Assembly (NCBI GenBank): GCA_030456445.1
Contig: JAKDNM010000030.1
Span: 1-32,892, forward strand
Direction: 5' to 3'
Length of the DNA: 32,892 bases
From: Hyphomicrobiales bacterium
Lineage (GTDB): Bacteria; Pseudomonadota; Alphaproteobacteria; Rhizobiales; Rhizobiaceae
In this document: in pieces, positions 8,122 through 16,171 of the stretch
Position numbering within the stretch: position 1 is the first letter of the stretch
Layout of the letters: every line of letters begins with the position of its first letter
Translations under genes and position numbers: made by a program
Notes under the pieces: generated by a model
What the model saw: only the letters and a program-made list of their open reading frames with translations
Database searches by the model: none
What the model was told of the DNA's origin: nothing

Positions 8122-9144
8122 ATGGTCGATCAGGTAGCCAAATCGCTCTCGGATCCGTCGTTCCTGATCGCCCTGCTCGTCGGCATTGCGGTCTTCGCGA
8201 CGGTGTTCACCGCGCTTCCCGCCTTCGGTGGAAATCCGCTCAAGACGCGCATGAAGACGGTGGCGCTCGAGCGCGAGGAATTGCGGGCGAAACAGCGAGC
8301 GCGCCTGCAGGCGGAGGCCGATCGGCGCCGCAAGGGCGGCTTGCGCGGAGAACAGTCGATCGGCATGCGCAATATCGTCGACAGGCTCGACCTGCGCCGG
8401 GCTCTCGTCGACCAGAAGACGCTGGACAAGCTCAAGGTGGCCGGTTTCCGGGGCCAGAATCCGGTAACGAAGTTCCTTTTCTTCCGCCTGGTCCTGCCTT
8501 TTGCCGGTCTGGCGCTCGCGCTTGCCTATATCTTCCTTCTCGGCGGGCTGGCCCACAAGCCGGCATTCGCCAAGTTCTTCGTCTGCGTGCTCGCGGCTTA
8601 TGCGGGTTTCTATGTCCCGGTCATCTATGTTTCCAACCGCGCCACCAAGCGCAAGGCGTCGATCCAGCTTGCCTGGCCCGATGCTCTCGACCTCATGCTG
8701 ATCTGCGTGGAATCGGGCATGTCCGTCGAAGCGGCATTCCGCAAGGTCGCAGACGAGATCGGGTCGCAATCGGTCGAACTGGCGGAAGAGTTCGTGCTGA
8801 CCAACGCCGAACTGTCCTTCCTGCAGGAACGCAAGCAGGCCTATGAGAACCTGGCCGCGCGCACCGGGCTCGAATCCGTCAGGAGCGTCTCGCAGGCGCT
8901 TACCCAGGCCGAACGCTACGGCACGCCGGTGGCGCAGGCGCTGCGTGTCCTCGCCAGCGAAAGCCGGGACATGCGCATGACGGCGGCCGAGAAGAAGGCG
9001 GCCGCGCTGCCGCCCAAGTTGACCGTGCCGATGATCCTGTTCTTCCTGCCGGTGCTGTTCATCATCATCCTTGGGCCGGCCGGTATCACCGTCAGCCAGC
9101 GCGGCGGCATCTTCGGCGGCACCTCGGTCTCGTCCAACAAATAA
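8122..9144 (+). CDS. tadC: Tad pilus inner-membrane platform protein TadC
   Basis: TadC is the partner of TadB in the inner-membrane platform of the pilus motor. The protein is 340 residues with an N-terminal membrane segment (FLIALLVGIAVFATVFTAL), a charged Arg/Lys/Glu-rich stretch (about 45-85), two central membrane segments, a T2SSF domain (WPDALDLMLICVESGMSVEAAFRKVADEIG through AERYGTPVAQALRVLASESRDMR) and a final membrane segment (MILFFLPVLFIIILGPAGI). It is the last gene of the + strand pilus operon and is followed by a strong hairpin terminator. Confidence 0.95.
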   Translation: MVDQVAKSLSDPSFLIALLVGIAVFATVFTALPAFGGNPLKTRMKTVALEREELRAKQRARLQAEADRRRKGGLRGEQSIGMRNIVDRLDLRRALVDQKTLDKLKVAGFRGQNPVTKFLFFRLVLPFAGLALALAYIFLLGGLAHKPAFAKFFVCVLAAYAGFYVPVIYVSNRATKRKASIQLAWPDALDLMLICVESGMSVEAAFRKVADEIGSQSVELAEEFVLTNAELSFLQERKQAYENLAARTGLESVRSVSQALTQAERYGTPVAQALRVLASESRDMRMTAAEKKAAALPPKLTVPMILFFLPVLFIIILGPAGITVSQRGGIFGGTSVSSNK

Positions 9145-9183
9145 ACGCTACGCGCTCAGGCTCCGCGCATAGGTGCGAAATGC

Positions 9184-9223
9184 AATGAAGCGCCGGCAAA
9201 TCGAGCCGGCGTTTCATTTGTTT
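9184..9223 (+). terminator. Terminator of the cpa/tad operon
   Basis: A 14-bp stem (9184-9197 with 9205-9218, one G-T wobble) encloses a 7-base loop and runs into TTTGTTT. It lies 39 bases after the tadC stop, between convergent tadC and tadD. The - strand side has only a weak T-rich tract, so it may also stop tadD transcripts but less clearly. Confidence 0.82.
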
Positions 9224-9270
9224 CCCGAAATTTGTGGCAATATAACAGGGCGGGCGCGCTGCCGGCGCCG

Positions 9271-10089
9271 CTATTGAACGGCTTTCTTCTTCTTGCCGTC
9301 CTTCAATTGGCTCCAGGCGTTCTGCTGGCTGATCATCTGCCTGAGATAGGCGACGTTCGCTGCCGCCTGGTCCGGCGGCAGTTCGGCGCTGGCGATCTTT
9401 TCGGCTTCGCTGAACCGGCCCTGCAGGCCGACGACGAGGGCCAGGTTCTGGCGCACCCGGCTGTCGGCGCCGGGCTGGGTGACGGCGGAGCGCAAATAGG
9501 TTTCGGCCGTCTTGAGGTCGCCTTTGAGGAGATAGGACATGCCGAGATTGGAGAGCACCGACGGCTCGTTCGGCTTGAGATCGAGCGCCTTGCGATAGAG
9601 ATCGCGCGCCTGGTCTGTCTTGCCGAGCTGATCGAGGATCGCTCCCTCCGCCGAGACCAGCCGCCAATCCGGATATTCCGGCGTCTCGGCGCGCCGGATG
9701 GCATCAAGCGCCTGCTGGAGCTGGCCGTCTGCGGCCAGCGCCTTTCCGTAGGCGGCGAGGATGTCCCGGTCCTTTGGATAATAGATGACCAGTTTGCGCA
9801 TCACCGCGAGCGATTGATCGGTGCGGCCGTCCATCTGGAGCGCGCTGGCATATTTAAGCGAGGTCGCCTTGTCCTTGGGATTTGCTGCATAGCGATTGCC
9901 AAGTTGAGCGAGCGCGGAATCGAGTTCGGCACTCGTCATCTGCCCGATGGGTTGGGAGGAAGCAGGATGGATCGATCCCGTGGTCAGGCGGCTGTTCGCG
10001 CAGCCGGCAACGCCTGCCGCCAGCGCCAGCGCCAGAACCTTGCAGACCAGGCGCTTCCCGTTCTTGCCGCCAGATTGCCGCGTCGACAT
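9271..10089 (-). CDS. tadD: TPR-repeat lipoprotein, TadD-like pilus assembly protein
   Basis: TadD-type proteins are periplasmic TPR lipoproteins needed for Flp pilus assembly. The 272-residue protein has a lipoprotein signal (VLALALAAGVAGC) and then about four to five TPR units, for example LKYASALQMDGRTDQSLAVM, DILAAYGKALAADGQLQQALDAIRR and PSVLSNLGMSYLLKGDLKTAETYL. The tail ends in DGKKKKAVQ. ATG at 10089 is preceded by GGAGG about 10 bases upstream, and the signal peptide begins soon after; longer frames would put 78 unlikely residues before it. It is transcribed towards tadC, separately from the main operon. The TadD name rests on TPR content, lipoprotein type and location. Confidence 0.87.
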   Translation of the reverse strand: MSTRQSGGKNGKRLVCKVLALALAAGVAGCANSRLTTGSIHPASSQPIGQMTSAELDSALAQLGNRYAANPKDKATSLKYASALQMDGRTDQSLAVMRKLVIYYPKDRDILAAYGKALAADGQLQQALDAIRRAETPEYPDWRLVSAEGAILDQLGKTDQARDLYRKALDLKPNEPSVLSNLGMSYLLKGDLKTAETYLRSAVTQPGADSRVRQNLALVVGLQGRFSEAEKIASAELPPDQAAANVAYLRQMISQQNAWSQLKDGKKKKAVQ

Positions 10090-10163
10090 GGGAACGGAAC
10101 CTCCATCAAAATGACGGCCCCCGCACGGGTCGCCTTCCCATGTCGAGAAATATTCTGTTAACC

Positions 10164-10178
10164 CTAACGGTTGGTTAA
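10164..10178 (-). promoter_or_regulatory. Candidate CtrA box upstream of tadD
   Basis: Read on the - strand the site is TTAA-N7-TTAG with a TTAACCA half, one mismatch from TTAA-N7-TTAA, 75-89 bases before the tadD ATG. It lies inside an inverted repeat TTAACC...GGTTAA (10158-10178). A similar site precedes cpaB. Inference only. Confidence 0.35.
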
Positions 10179-10535
10179 GAGGCTTTTTGGTGGAACCCGG
10201 CTTAGTCCCAATGGAGGTTGATCCGGCTCGCCCAATTGGCTTTGACGACCTGTCGGACCTTTCGCCGGAGGGGCCTTCGCTTGCGTGGCACGCATTTGAA
10301 GCGCGAAGCGAGGGTGTTGGCACTGGCGAGACGTATTACAAAATCCGGCTGAGCAAGCCCGAGCCTCTAACGGATCTGAAGTCGATCTTCTTCATATATC
10401 TGAAGACTTCCCACGTGCCCGCCGCTATTGTCGCCCCGCCGCCATCTCTGCCCGAGACTTGCTTAACCTGCTGTTTGCGGGTTGAATGATACGGTTCCGA
10501 AACGAAGACGGAAACGCGTTTTACGGAAAACTTTC
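10179..10535. other. Non-coding stretch between tadD and the MarR-type gene
   Basis: The whole gap from 10090 to 10535 is about 446 bases. Its left end holds the tadD ribosome site and CtrA-like box. The rest has mixed codon use; an open frame (10187-10489, TTG start, 100 codons) shows no recognisable domain, signal or ribosome site, and I do not call it a gene. The promoter of the 10536 gene should lie here, but I see no clear -35/-10 pair. Confidence 0.5.
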
Positions 10536-10886
10536 ATGTCGGTAGTTCTGCGTCCGAGCCAGGCGTTGCGGCTGTGGCAACTGGTCTCGCTGGGCGAGGT
10601 GACAAGCGGCGCGCATGATTTGTCGTTCAGGCAGGCCGCCATCCTGCTCACCGTCTATCTCGACCCGCCGCCGCATACGGTGCGCGGCCTTGCCAATCGT
10701 CTCGGCGTCACCAAGCCGGTTATCACGCGCGCGCTCGACACGATGGGCGCCATGAAGCTGGTGTCGCGCCATCGCGACGAAAACGACCGGCGTAACGTGC
10801 TTATCCGGCGCACCGTCGAGGGCGCGCTTTATGTCGAGCGCTTCGGCGATGTCATCATCGCCAAGGGAATGGAGCTTCCGGCATGA
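10536..10886 (+). CDS. MarR-type winged-helix transcriptional regulator
   Basis: This is a small DNA-binding protein of 116 residues with a MarR-like winged helix-turn-helix: LSFRQAAILLTVYLDPPPHTVRGLANRLGVTKPVITRALDTM is the helix-turn-helix, and KLVSRHRDENDRRNVLIRRTVEG is the wing with the typical DxxDRR. No ligand can be inferred. ATG 10536 has only a weak GGAA site; a TTG at 10482 would add 18 very basic residues (KRRRKRVLRK). Its stop overlaps the start of the NlpC/P60 gene by four bases (ATGA), so the two are translated together and the regulator probably controls its own operon. Confidence 0.8.
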   Translation: MSVVLRPSQALRLWQLVSLGEVTSGAHDLSFRQAAILLTVYLDPPPHTVRGLANRLGVTKPVITRALDTMGAMKLVSRHRDENDRRNVLIRRTVEGALYVERFGDVIIAKGMELPA

Positions 10887-11743
10887 ACGGGCTGGACAAG
10901 CGTCTTCATGCCTGGCGGGACGATCTGGCCGACGAGCGGTTGAAAGGGCGGATCGAGGCTGGGCGCTTCGTCGTCGGCAGGCCGGCGAGGGTCGGTGTGC
11001 CCGTCGCCGATATGCTTGCCGAGCCCGATACGAGTGCGGGGCTGAACACGCAATTGCTCCTTGGTGACCACGTGCTGGTTTTCGAGGAGGGACCCGAATG
11101 GGCCTGGGTGCAGGCTGTCCACGACAATTATGTCGGCTATGTCGCGCGGTCGGCGATCGGTGCGGTGGTCGTCGAAGCCACTCATGTCGTGTCGGTGCCG
11201 CGCACCTTCCTCTATTCGGGAGCCGATCTTAAGCTGCCGCGAAAGGCTTGCCTTTCCATGGGCTCGCGCCTTTCCGTCGACGGGTTCGCGGAGACGCGCG
11301 GGACGCGATATGCGATGCTTGCCTCGGGCGAGGCACTGATCGCCGCCCATCTCGAACCTGTCGAAGAATCCGCGGACGATTATGTGGGCGTGGCCGAAGC
11401 GCTTCTCTCCACACCCTATCTGTGGGGTGGGACCAGCGCCTTCGGCATCGACTGTTCGGGCCTTGTCCAGCTTTCGCTGCGCATGGCCGGACGCCCTGTT
11501 CCGCGCGATACCGACATGCAGGCTTCCGCCCTCGGCGAGCCGCTCGATCCGGGAGCGGATATGGCCGGCCTGCGGCGCGGCGATCTCGTGTTCTGGAAAG
11601 GCCACGTCGCCATCATGCTGGACGGACAGGAGATCATCCACGCCAACGGCCACACCATGACGGTCTCGCGCGAGAAACTGAGCGCCGCGGTCGAGCGCAT
11701 CGCCTATCTCTATGGCGGGCCGACGGGCTTCCGCCGGCCCTGA
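10883..11743 (+). CDS. NlpC/P60 family peptidase with N-terminal SH3-like domains
   Basis: NlpC/P60 enzymes are cysteine peptidases that cut D-Glu-diamino acid bonds in peptidoglycan peptides. The 286-residue protein has bacterial SH3-like segments (about 30-165, for example LLLGDHVLVFEEGPEWAWVQ and DNYVGYVARSAI) followed by the catalytic domain. The probable catalytic residues are Cys191 in IDCSGLVQ, His241 in KGHVAIML and His253 in IIHANGH. There is no signal peptide or membrane segment, so it probably acts in the cytoplasm on imported muropeptides, as YkfC-type enzymes do. It overlaps the regulator gene by ATGA and ends 5 bases from the convergent ghrA stop. Confidence 0.9.
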   Translation: MNGLDKRLHAWRDDLADERLKGRIEAGRFVVGRPARVGVPVADMLAEPDTSAGLNTQLLLGDHVLVFEEGPEWAWVQAVHDNYVGYVARSAIGAVVVEATHVVSVPRTFLYSGADLKLPRKACLSMGSRLSVDGFAETRGTRYAMLASGEALIAAHLEPVEESADDYVGVAEALLSTPYLWGGTSAFGIDCSGLVQLSLRMAGRPVPRDTDMQASALGEPLDPGADMAGLRRGDLVFWKGHVAIMLDGQEIIHANGHTMTVSREKLSAAVERIAYLYGGPTGFRRP

Positions 11744-11748
11744 GACGA

Positions 11749-12690
11749 TCAGTATCCCGCTTCGCGGTCCACCAGATTTCGCAGCGTCTCGCCACGCTCG
11801 AAGGCATCCATCTGCGCCAGCATCGGCGGCACGAGGTGAACGGGGTCGGAGGTCGCGGCGGCGTGCGGCGTGACGAAGACTTTCGGATGCGCCCAAAGCG
11901 GGCTTGTCTTCGGCAGCGGCTCGGTCTCGAAGACGTCGAGGCTCGCCTCCTTGATGAGGCCGTCGTCGAGCGCCCGCACAATGTCGGCGCTCTTCTGCAA
12001 TCGTCCGCGTCCGGCATTGATGAGGAAGGCCCCGCCAAGCGCGTTGTCGCGGTTGAGCTTGCCGAGCAGGGCATAGTCGATGATGCCGCGTGTCGCCGGC
12101 GTCAGCGGCAGGAGCGACACCAGGATATCGGTGGCGCCGAGGAACGCGTCGAGCCCGTCGGCGCCGTGGAATGTATTGACGCCTTCCGCGGAACGCGGCG
12201 ACCGGCTCCATCCGTTCACCTTGAAGCCCAGCGCAAGAAGCGCCTTGGCGGCGGCGCGTCCGAGCGTGCCGAAACCCATGATGCCGACATGGATGGCATC
12301 GGCGGGAGGCTGCGGCGGCTCGTGCCATGTCCGGCGCGCCTGCTGCGCACGGTAGGCCATGCCCTGCCTGTGGTGGTCGAGCACTCGCCAGACCACGTAT
12401 TCGGTCATGTACTGCGTCAGATTGTCGGCGACGACGCGCACGATCGGCACGTCGGGAAGGTCGGGATCGGCGAAGATGTGGTCGACGCCCGCGCCGACCG
12501 AGAAGATGATTTTGAGATTGGGCAACTTTGAAAGCGCGCCCGGCCGGTGCTTCCATACCACCGCATATTCGACGGAAGGATCGCGTGCCCCGTCCGGCTC
12601 CAGCACCACCGTGCGCGACCGTGACAGAAGCTGGTGCCAGCGCCGCGGGTTGAATTCCTGGCAGGAAATCAGGACGCGTCCGTTGCCCAT
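11749..12690 (-). CDS. GhrA-like glyoxylate/hydroxypyruvate reductase (2-hydroxyacid dehydrogenase)
   Basis: This is an NAD(P)H-dependent D-2-hydroxyacid dehydrogenase that probably reduces glyoxylate or hydroxypyruvate. The protein is 313 residues. The Rossmann motif GFGTLG is at 139-144, and the catalytic set is Arg228 (NAGRG), Glu257 (FETEPLP) and His276 (TPHAAA). Other GhrA-like parts are FSVGAGVDHI and YVVWRVLDHHR. ATG 12690 has TAGGGA 7 bases upstream, overlapping the yejF stop; GTG 12693 is the alternative. It starts 11 bases after yejF and is probably the last gene of the yej operon. Its metabolic link to peptide import is unclear. Confidence 0.87.
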   Translation of the reverse strand: MGNGRVLISCQEFNPRRWHQLLSRSRTVVLEPDGARDPSVEYAVVWKHRPGALSKLPNLKIIFSVGAGVDHIFADPDLPDVPIVRVVADNLTQYMTEYVVWRVLDHHRQGMAYRAQQARRTWHEPPQPPADAIHVGIMGFGTLGRAAAKALLALGFKVNGWSRSPRSAEGVNTFHGADGLDAFLGATDILVSLLPLTPATRGIIDYALLGKLNRDNALGGAFLINAGRGRLQKSADIVRALDDGLIKEASLDVFETEPLPKTSPLWAHPKVFVTPHAAATSDPVHLVPPMLAQMDAFERGETLRNLVDREAGY

Positions 12691-12701
12691 CACGCTTTTC
12701 C

Positions 12702-14333
12702 CTATTCGCTCACCACGCCCTCGGGCGCCGTTTCGATCCGGAAGGCGGCTGAGATGAGCGCCTTCGTGTAATCGGTCTGAGGCCGCGTGAATATCTGCTC
12801 CGCCGGGCCGTGCTCCACCACCTTGCCGCCGCGCATGACGATCACCTCGTTGGCGAGCGCGCGCACGACTTTCAGGTCATGGCTGATGAAGAGATAGGCG
12901 AGATTGTGCCGCTCCTGGAGCCGGCGCAGCAGGTCCACGACCTGCGCCTGCACGCTCATGTCGAGCGCCGAGGTCGGCTCGTCCAGCATGACAAAGCGCG
13001 GGTTGAGCACCATGGCGCGCGCGATCGCCACGCGCTGGCGCTGCCCGCCGGAGAATTCGTGCGGGTAGCGGAACCGTGTCTCAGGCTCGAGCCCGACCTC
13101 CTTCATCACGTCGACCACGCGGTCGTCGCGCTCGTCGGCTGTCAGCTTCGGCTCATGGATGGCGAGCCCTTCCTCGATGATCTCGGCGATCGACATGCGC
13201 GGGCTGAGCGAGCCGAACGGGTCCTGGAAGACGATCTGCAATTCGCGCCTGAGCGGCCGCATCTCCTTGAACGAATAGGCGTCGATCTCGCGGCCTGCAA
13301 AGCTGATCTTGCCCTTTGACGAGATCATCCGCGCCAGCGCCAGGCCGAGCGTCGTCTTGCCGGAGCCGGATTCGCCGACGACGCCGAGCGTCTGGCCGGC
13401 GCGCACCGTAAGGTCGATGCCGTCCACCGCCTTCACATGATCCACCGTGCGGCGCAGGAACCCTTCCTTGATCGGGAACCACACCTTGACGTCGTCGCCG
13501 CGCATCACGGTTTGCGCCTTCTCGTCGGAGGCAGGCGGGCGGCCCTTGGGTTCGGCGGTGAGCAGATGCCTTGTGTATTCGTGCCGCGGGTTGGCGAAGA
13601 TTTCCTTCGTCGGCCCCGTTTCGACGATCTTGCCGCCGGTCATCACGCAGACGCGGTCGGCGATGCGCCGCACGATGCCGAGATCGTGCGTGATGAACAG
13701 CATCGACATGCCGTTGGCCTGCTTGAGCCGGGCGAGCAGTTCCAGGATTTGCGCCTGCACCGTCACGTCGAGCGCGGTGGTCGGCTCGTCGGCGATCAAA
13801 AGGTCGGGTTCGTTGGCCAGCGCCATCGCGATCATGACGCGCTGGCGCTGGCCGCCGGAAAGCTGATGCGGATAGGCGCCCAGCCGCTTTTCCGCCTCCC
13901 GGATGCCGACTTCGTTCAAGAGTTCGAGCGTACGCACCCGTGCCGCGGCGTCGCGCATCCCCCGGTGCAGGCGTAGGATTTCGCCGATCTGCTGCTCGAC
14001 CGAATGCAGCGGGTTGAGCGAGGTCATCGGCTCCTGGAAGATCATGGTGACGTCGTTGCCGCGCACGCGGCGAAGCTCCTTTTCGTTCGCCGCAAGGAGA
14101 TCCTTGCCGCCGAAGAGGATCTGGCCGGACGGATGGCTGGCGGCAGGGTAGGGCAGGAGCTTCAGGACCGACAGAGCCGTTACCGACTTGCCGGAGCCGG
14201 ATTCCCCGACCAGCGCCACCGTCTCGCCCTTGCCGACATCGAAGGAGATGTGGTCGACCGCAACGCTTTCACGCCCGCCCTGGCTGAAGGCGACGGACAG
14301 GTCGCGAACGGAGAGGAGAGGGGCTTCGCTCAA
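12702..14333 (-). CDS. yejF: Peptide ABC transporter, double ATP-binding subunit YejF
   Basis: YejF powers the YejBE permease with two fused ABC domains in one 543-residue chain. Domain 1 has Walker A GESGSGKS at 43-50, signature LSGGQ at 158-162 and [12 protein letters not shown]. Domain 2 has Walker A GESGSGKT at 320-327, signature FSGGQ and [12 protein letters not shown]. Both nucleotide sites look active. The best start is a TTG at 14333 with GAGG 7 bases upstream, and it overlaps the vapC stop as TTGA, so yejF translation is likely coupled to vapC. In normal yej operons yejF follows yejE directly; here a toxin-antitoxin pair separates them. Confidence 0.95.
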   Translation of the reverse strand: MSEAPLLSVRDLSVAFSQGGRESVAVDHISFDVGKGETVALVGESGSGKSVTALSVLKLLPYPAASHPSGQILFGGKDLLAANEKELRRVRGNDVTMIFQEPMTSLNPLHSVEQQIGEILRLHRGMRDAAARVRTLELLNEVGIREAEKRLGAYPHQLSGGQRQRVMIAMALANEPDLLIADEPTTALDVTVQAQILELLARLKQANGMSMLFITHDLGIVRRIADRVCVMTGGKIVETGPTKEIFANPRHEYTRHLLTAEPKGRPPASDEKAQTVMRGDDVKVWFPIKEGFLRRTVDHVKAVDGIDLTVRAGQTLGVVGESGSGKTTLGLALARMISSKGKISFAGREIDAYSFKEMRPLRRELQIVFQDPFGSLSPRMSIAEIIEEGLAIHEPKLTADERDDRVVDVMKEVGLEPETRFRYPHEFSGGQRQRVAIARAMVLNPRFVMLDEPTSALDMSVQAQVVDLLRRLQERHNLAYLFISHDLKVVRALANEVIVMRGGKVVEHGPAEQIFTRPQTDYTKALISAAFRIETAPEGVVSE

Positions 14334-14725
14334 AGCGCCGCCTCGATATCGGTCTTGCTGAAATCATCGCCCTTGAACAGCAGCGGTTCGCCACGCGCCT
14401 TTGAAAGCGCATAAGCGAAGCAGTCGCCGAGATTGAGCTTTGCCGGATGATTGCCCTTGCCGAAGCGCTGGTAGGCCTCGCGGGCGAGATAGGCCTGTTC
14501 CGGCGCGACCGGCTCAAGATCGATGCCGAAACCATCTATGAGATTGTCGAGTTCAGCCCCTTTGCGCGAATCCTTCAAACTATCGAGGCGCACGGCCGCC
14601 TCCAGATAGTTCACCGGAGACATAAGCAGTCCCTTCTTGACACCCTTCAGAAGCGCGTCCTCGAAGCTGTTCCCGTCTTCTTCCTCGAGCATGATGGCGA
14701 GAATGGCCGAAGCATCCACAATCAC
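14330..14725 (-). CDS. vapC: VapC-type PIN-domain toxin (ribonuclease)
   Basis: VapC toxins are PIN-domain RNases that cut specific tRNAs or rRNA when not bound by VapB. The 131-residue protein is the standard length and starts IVDASAILAIM. The acidic metal-binding residues are present: Asp4, Glu42 (NYLEAAVRL), Asp101 (NLGDCFAYALSKA) and Asp120/121 (LLFKGDDFSKTDI). The toxin therefore looks intact. Its start overlaps the vapB stop (ATGA type) and its stop overlaps the yejF start, so it is wired between two translated neighbours. Closest in style to the Rv0624-like VapC group. Confidence 0.92.
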   Translation of the reverse strand: MIVDASAILAIMLEEEDGNSFEDALLKGVKKGLLMSPVNYLEAAVRLDSLKDSRKGAELDNLIDGFGIDLEPVAPEQAYLAREAYQRFGKGNHPAKLNLGDCFAYALSKARGEPLLFKGDDFSKTDIEAAL

Positions 14726-14970
14726 CTAGGCAATCCTCTCTCGTCGTAGAGATCGGAATGATCGCTCGTCACTCCAACCGGGGTTGGGCCCGAACGGCGC
14801 AGGATTTCCTTTATGCGCGCCTTTCGGGTGGCAAGATCATCGTTGCGTCTTAGCCGTCTGAGTTCGCCTTCCAACGCTTGTCCGATCGCGCCCGTGATCG
14901 TCTGGCCCGTTTCGACGGCAAGCTCCTTTGCCAGGCGTTCGACCCGCTCATTCTTGATATTCATGCCCAT
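14722..14970 (-). CDS. vapB: VapB-type antitoxin
   Basis: VapB binds and blocks VapC and represses the operon by binding its promoter. The protein (82 residues from ATG 14970) has the N-terminal DNA-binding segment MNIKNERVERLAKELAVETGQTITGAIGQALEGEL, typical of the Rv0623/PSK-like antitoxin family, and a charged C-terminal tail that would wrap the toxin. ATG 14970 is chosen because GGAGG (CCTCC on the + strand at 14976-14980) lies 5 bases before it; ATG 14982 has no ribosome site and sits about 10 bases from the predicted transcript start. ATG 14964 is also possible. Confidence 0.88.
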   Translation of the reverse strand: MGMNIKNERVERLAKELAVETGQTITGAIGQALEGELRRLRRNDDLATRKARIKEILRRSGPTPVGVTSDHSDLYDERGLPR

Positions 14971-14980
14971 GACAGCCTCC

Positions 14981-15009
14981 ATGGTAGAATTCTATTATGA
15001 TTATACCAT
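14981..15009 (-). promoter_or_regulatory. vapBC promoter and probable VapBC operator
   Basis: On the - strand there is a perfect -10 box TATAAT (15000-15005) with only a weak -35 (TTCCGA, 17 bases upstream). It is surrounded by an inverted repeat ATGGTA...TACCAT (14981-14986 and 15004-15009) and contains a 10-bp palindrome TAGAATTCTA (14985-14994). The region is sharply AT-rich in a GC-rich setting. Such palindromes over the -10 box are typical of autoregulated toxin-antitoxin operons. Confidence 0.68.
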
Positions 15010-15019
15010 ATGATCCTTC

Positions 15020-16171
15020 TCATCGGAACGTCTTCCTCGGGTCGAAGGCGTCGCGCGTCGCTTCGCCGACGAAAATCAGCAGCGACAGCATGATCGATAG
15101 CGTGAAGAAGCCGGCGAGCCCCAGCCACGGCGCGTTGAGGTTGGATTGTCCCTGTTTCAGGAGTTCGCCGAGCGACGGCGAACCCGGCGGCAGGCCGAAG
15201 CCGAGGAAGTCGAGCGAGGTCAGGGTCGTGATCGAACTGTTGAGGATGAAGGGCAGGAAAGTCAGCGCCGACACCATCGCGTTGGGCAGCATATGCCTGT
15301 AGATGATGGTGCGGTTGGAGACGCCGAGCGCGCGGGCCGCGTTGACATATTCGAGGTTGCGCGCGCGCAGGAATTCAGCCCGCACCACGCTGACGAAGGC
15401 CACCCAGGAAAACAGGAGCATCAGCCCGAGCAGGATGAAGAAGCCCGGCGGCAGCACGGCGGCCATGATGAGGATCAGGTAGAGCACCGGGATCGACGAC
15501 CATATCTCTATGAAGCGCTGGAACAGCAGGTCCGTCCAGCCGCCGAAATAGCCCTGCACCGCACCGGCCGAGACGCCGAGAACGGCCGAGAAGAGGGTCA
15601 GGACGAGGCCGAACAGCACCGATATGCGGAAGCCGTAGATGACGCGCGCCAGCACGTCGCGCGCCTGGTCGTCCGTGCCCAGCCAGTTCCAGTTGCCGAG
15701 GGTGCAGGCGGGGTCGTCGACGCCCTTCGGATAGCGCTGGCAGCGCACATCCTTTGCGTAGAGCCACGAGGGTTTGGCCGGCGCCGCCGTCGGGATTTCG
15801 TTGTTGACGGTGCGGTATGAATAGCGGACCGGCGGCCAGATCAGCCAGCCATGCGCCTTGATCTCGTCATGGATCGCGGGATCGCGATAGTCGGTAACGG
15901 CGAGGAAGCCGCCGAATTTCTCTTCCGGATAGTCGACCAGCACCGGAAACAGGATCTCGCCCTTGTAGGAGGCGATGATCGGCTTGTCGTTGGCGATGAA
16001 TTCGGAAAACAGCGACAGGATGAAGAGAACGAGGAATATCCACAGCGACCAGTAGCCCCTGCGGTTGGCCTTGAAATTCGACCAGCGCCGCTGGTTGAGC
16101 GGCGACAGGAAGGGCCGCCGCGTCCGGTCGCGTGCAATTTCGACGGCGGCCTTCACCTGGAGGTCGGTCAT
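15020..16171 (-). CDS. yejE: Peptide ABC transporter permease YejE
   Basis: YejE is the second membrane-spanning subunit of the Yej peptide importer. The 383-residue protein is long for the DppC/OppC group because of a periplasmic insert between the first membrane segment (WSLWIFLVLFILSLF-like, about 40-56) and the core, which is the YejE-specific feature. The core has WNWLGTDDQARDVLARVIYGFRISVLFGLVL (the GTD motif), several membrane segments and the ATPase-contact loop EFLRARNLEYVNAARALGVSNRTI (EAA motif). Its ATG shares one base with the yejB stop. A vapBC pair follows its stop. Confidence 0.94.
   Translation of the reverse strand: MTDLQVKAAVEIARDRTRRPFLSPLNQRRWSNFKANRRGYWSLWIFLVLFILSLFSEFIANDKPIIASYKGEILFPVLVDYPEEKFGGFLAVTDYRDPAIHDEIKAHGWLIWPPVRYSYRTVNNEIPTAAPAKPSWLYAKDVRCQRYPKGVDDPACTLGNWNWLGTDDQARDVLARVIYGFRISVLFGLVLTLFSAVLGVSAGAVQGYFGGWTDLLFQRFIEIWSSIPVLYLILIMAAVLPPGFFILLGLMLLFSWVAFVSVVRAEFLRARNLEYVNAARALGVSNRTIIYRHMLPNAMVSALTFLPFILNSSITTLTSLDFLGFGLPPGSPSLGELLKQGQSNLNAPWLGLAGFFTLSIMLSLLIFVGEATRDAFDPRKTFR

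Noticed and set aside
10187..10489. 100-codon frame between tadD and the MarR-type gene
   Set aside because: TTG start without ribosome site, mixed codon use, no recognisable domain; treated as non-coding.
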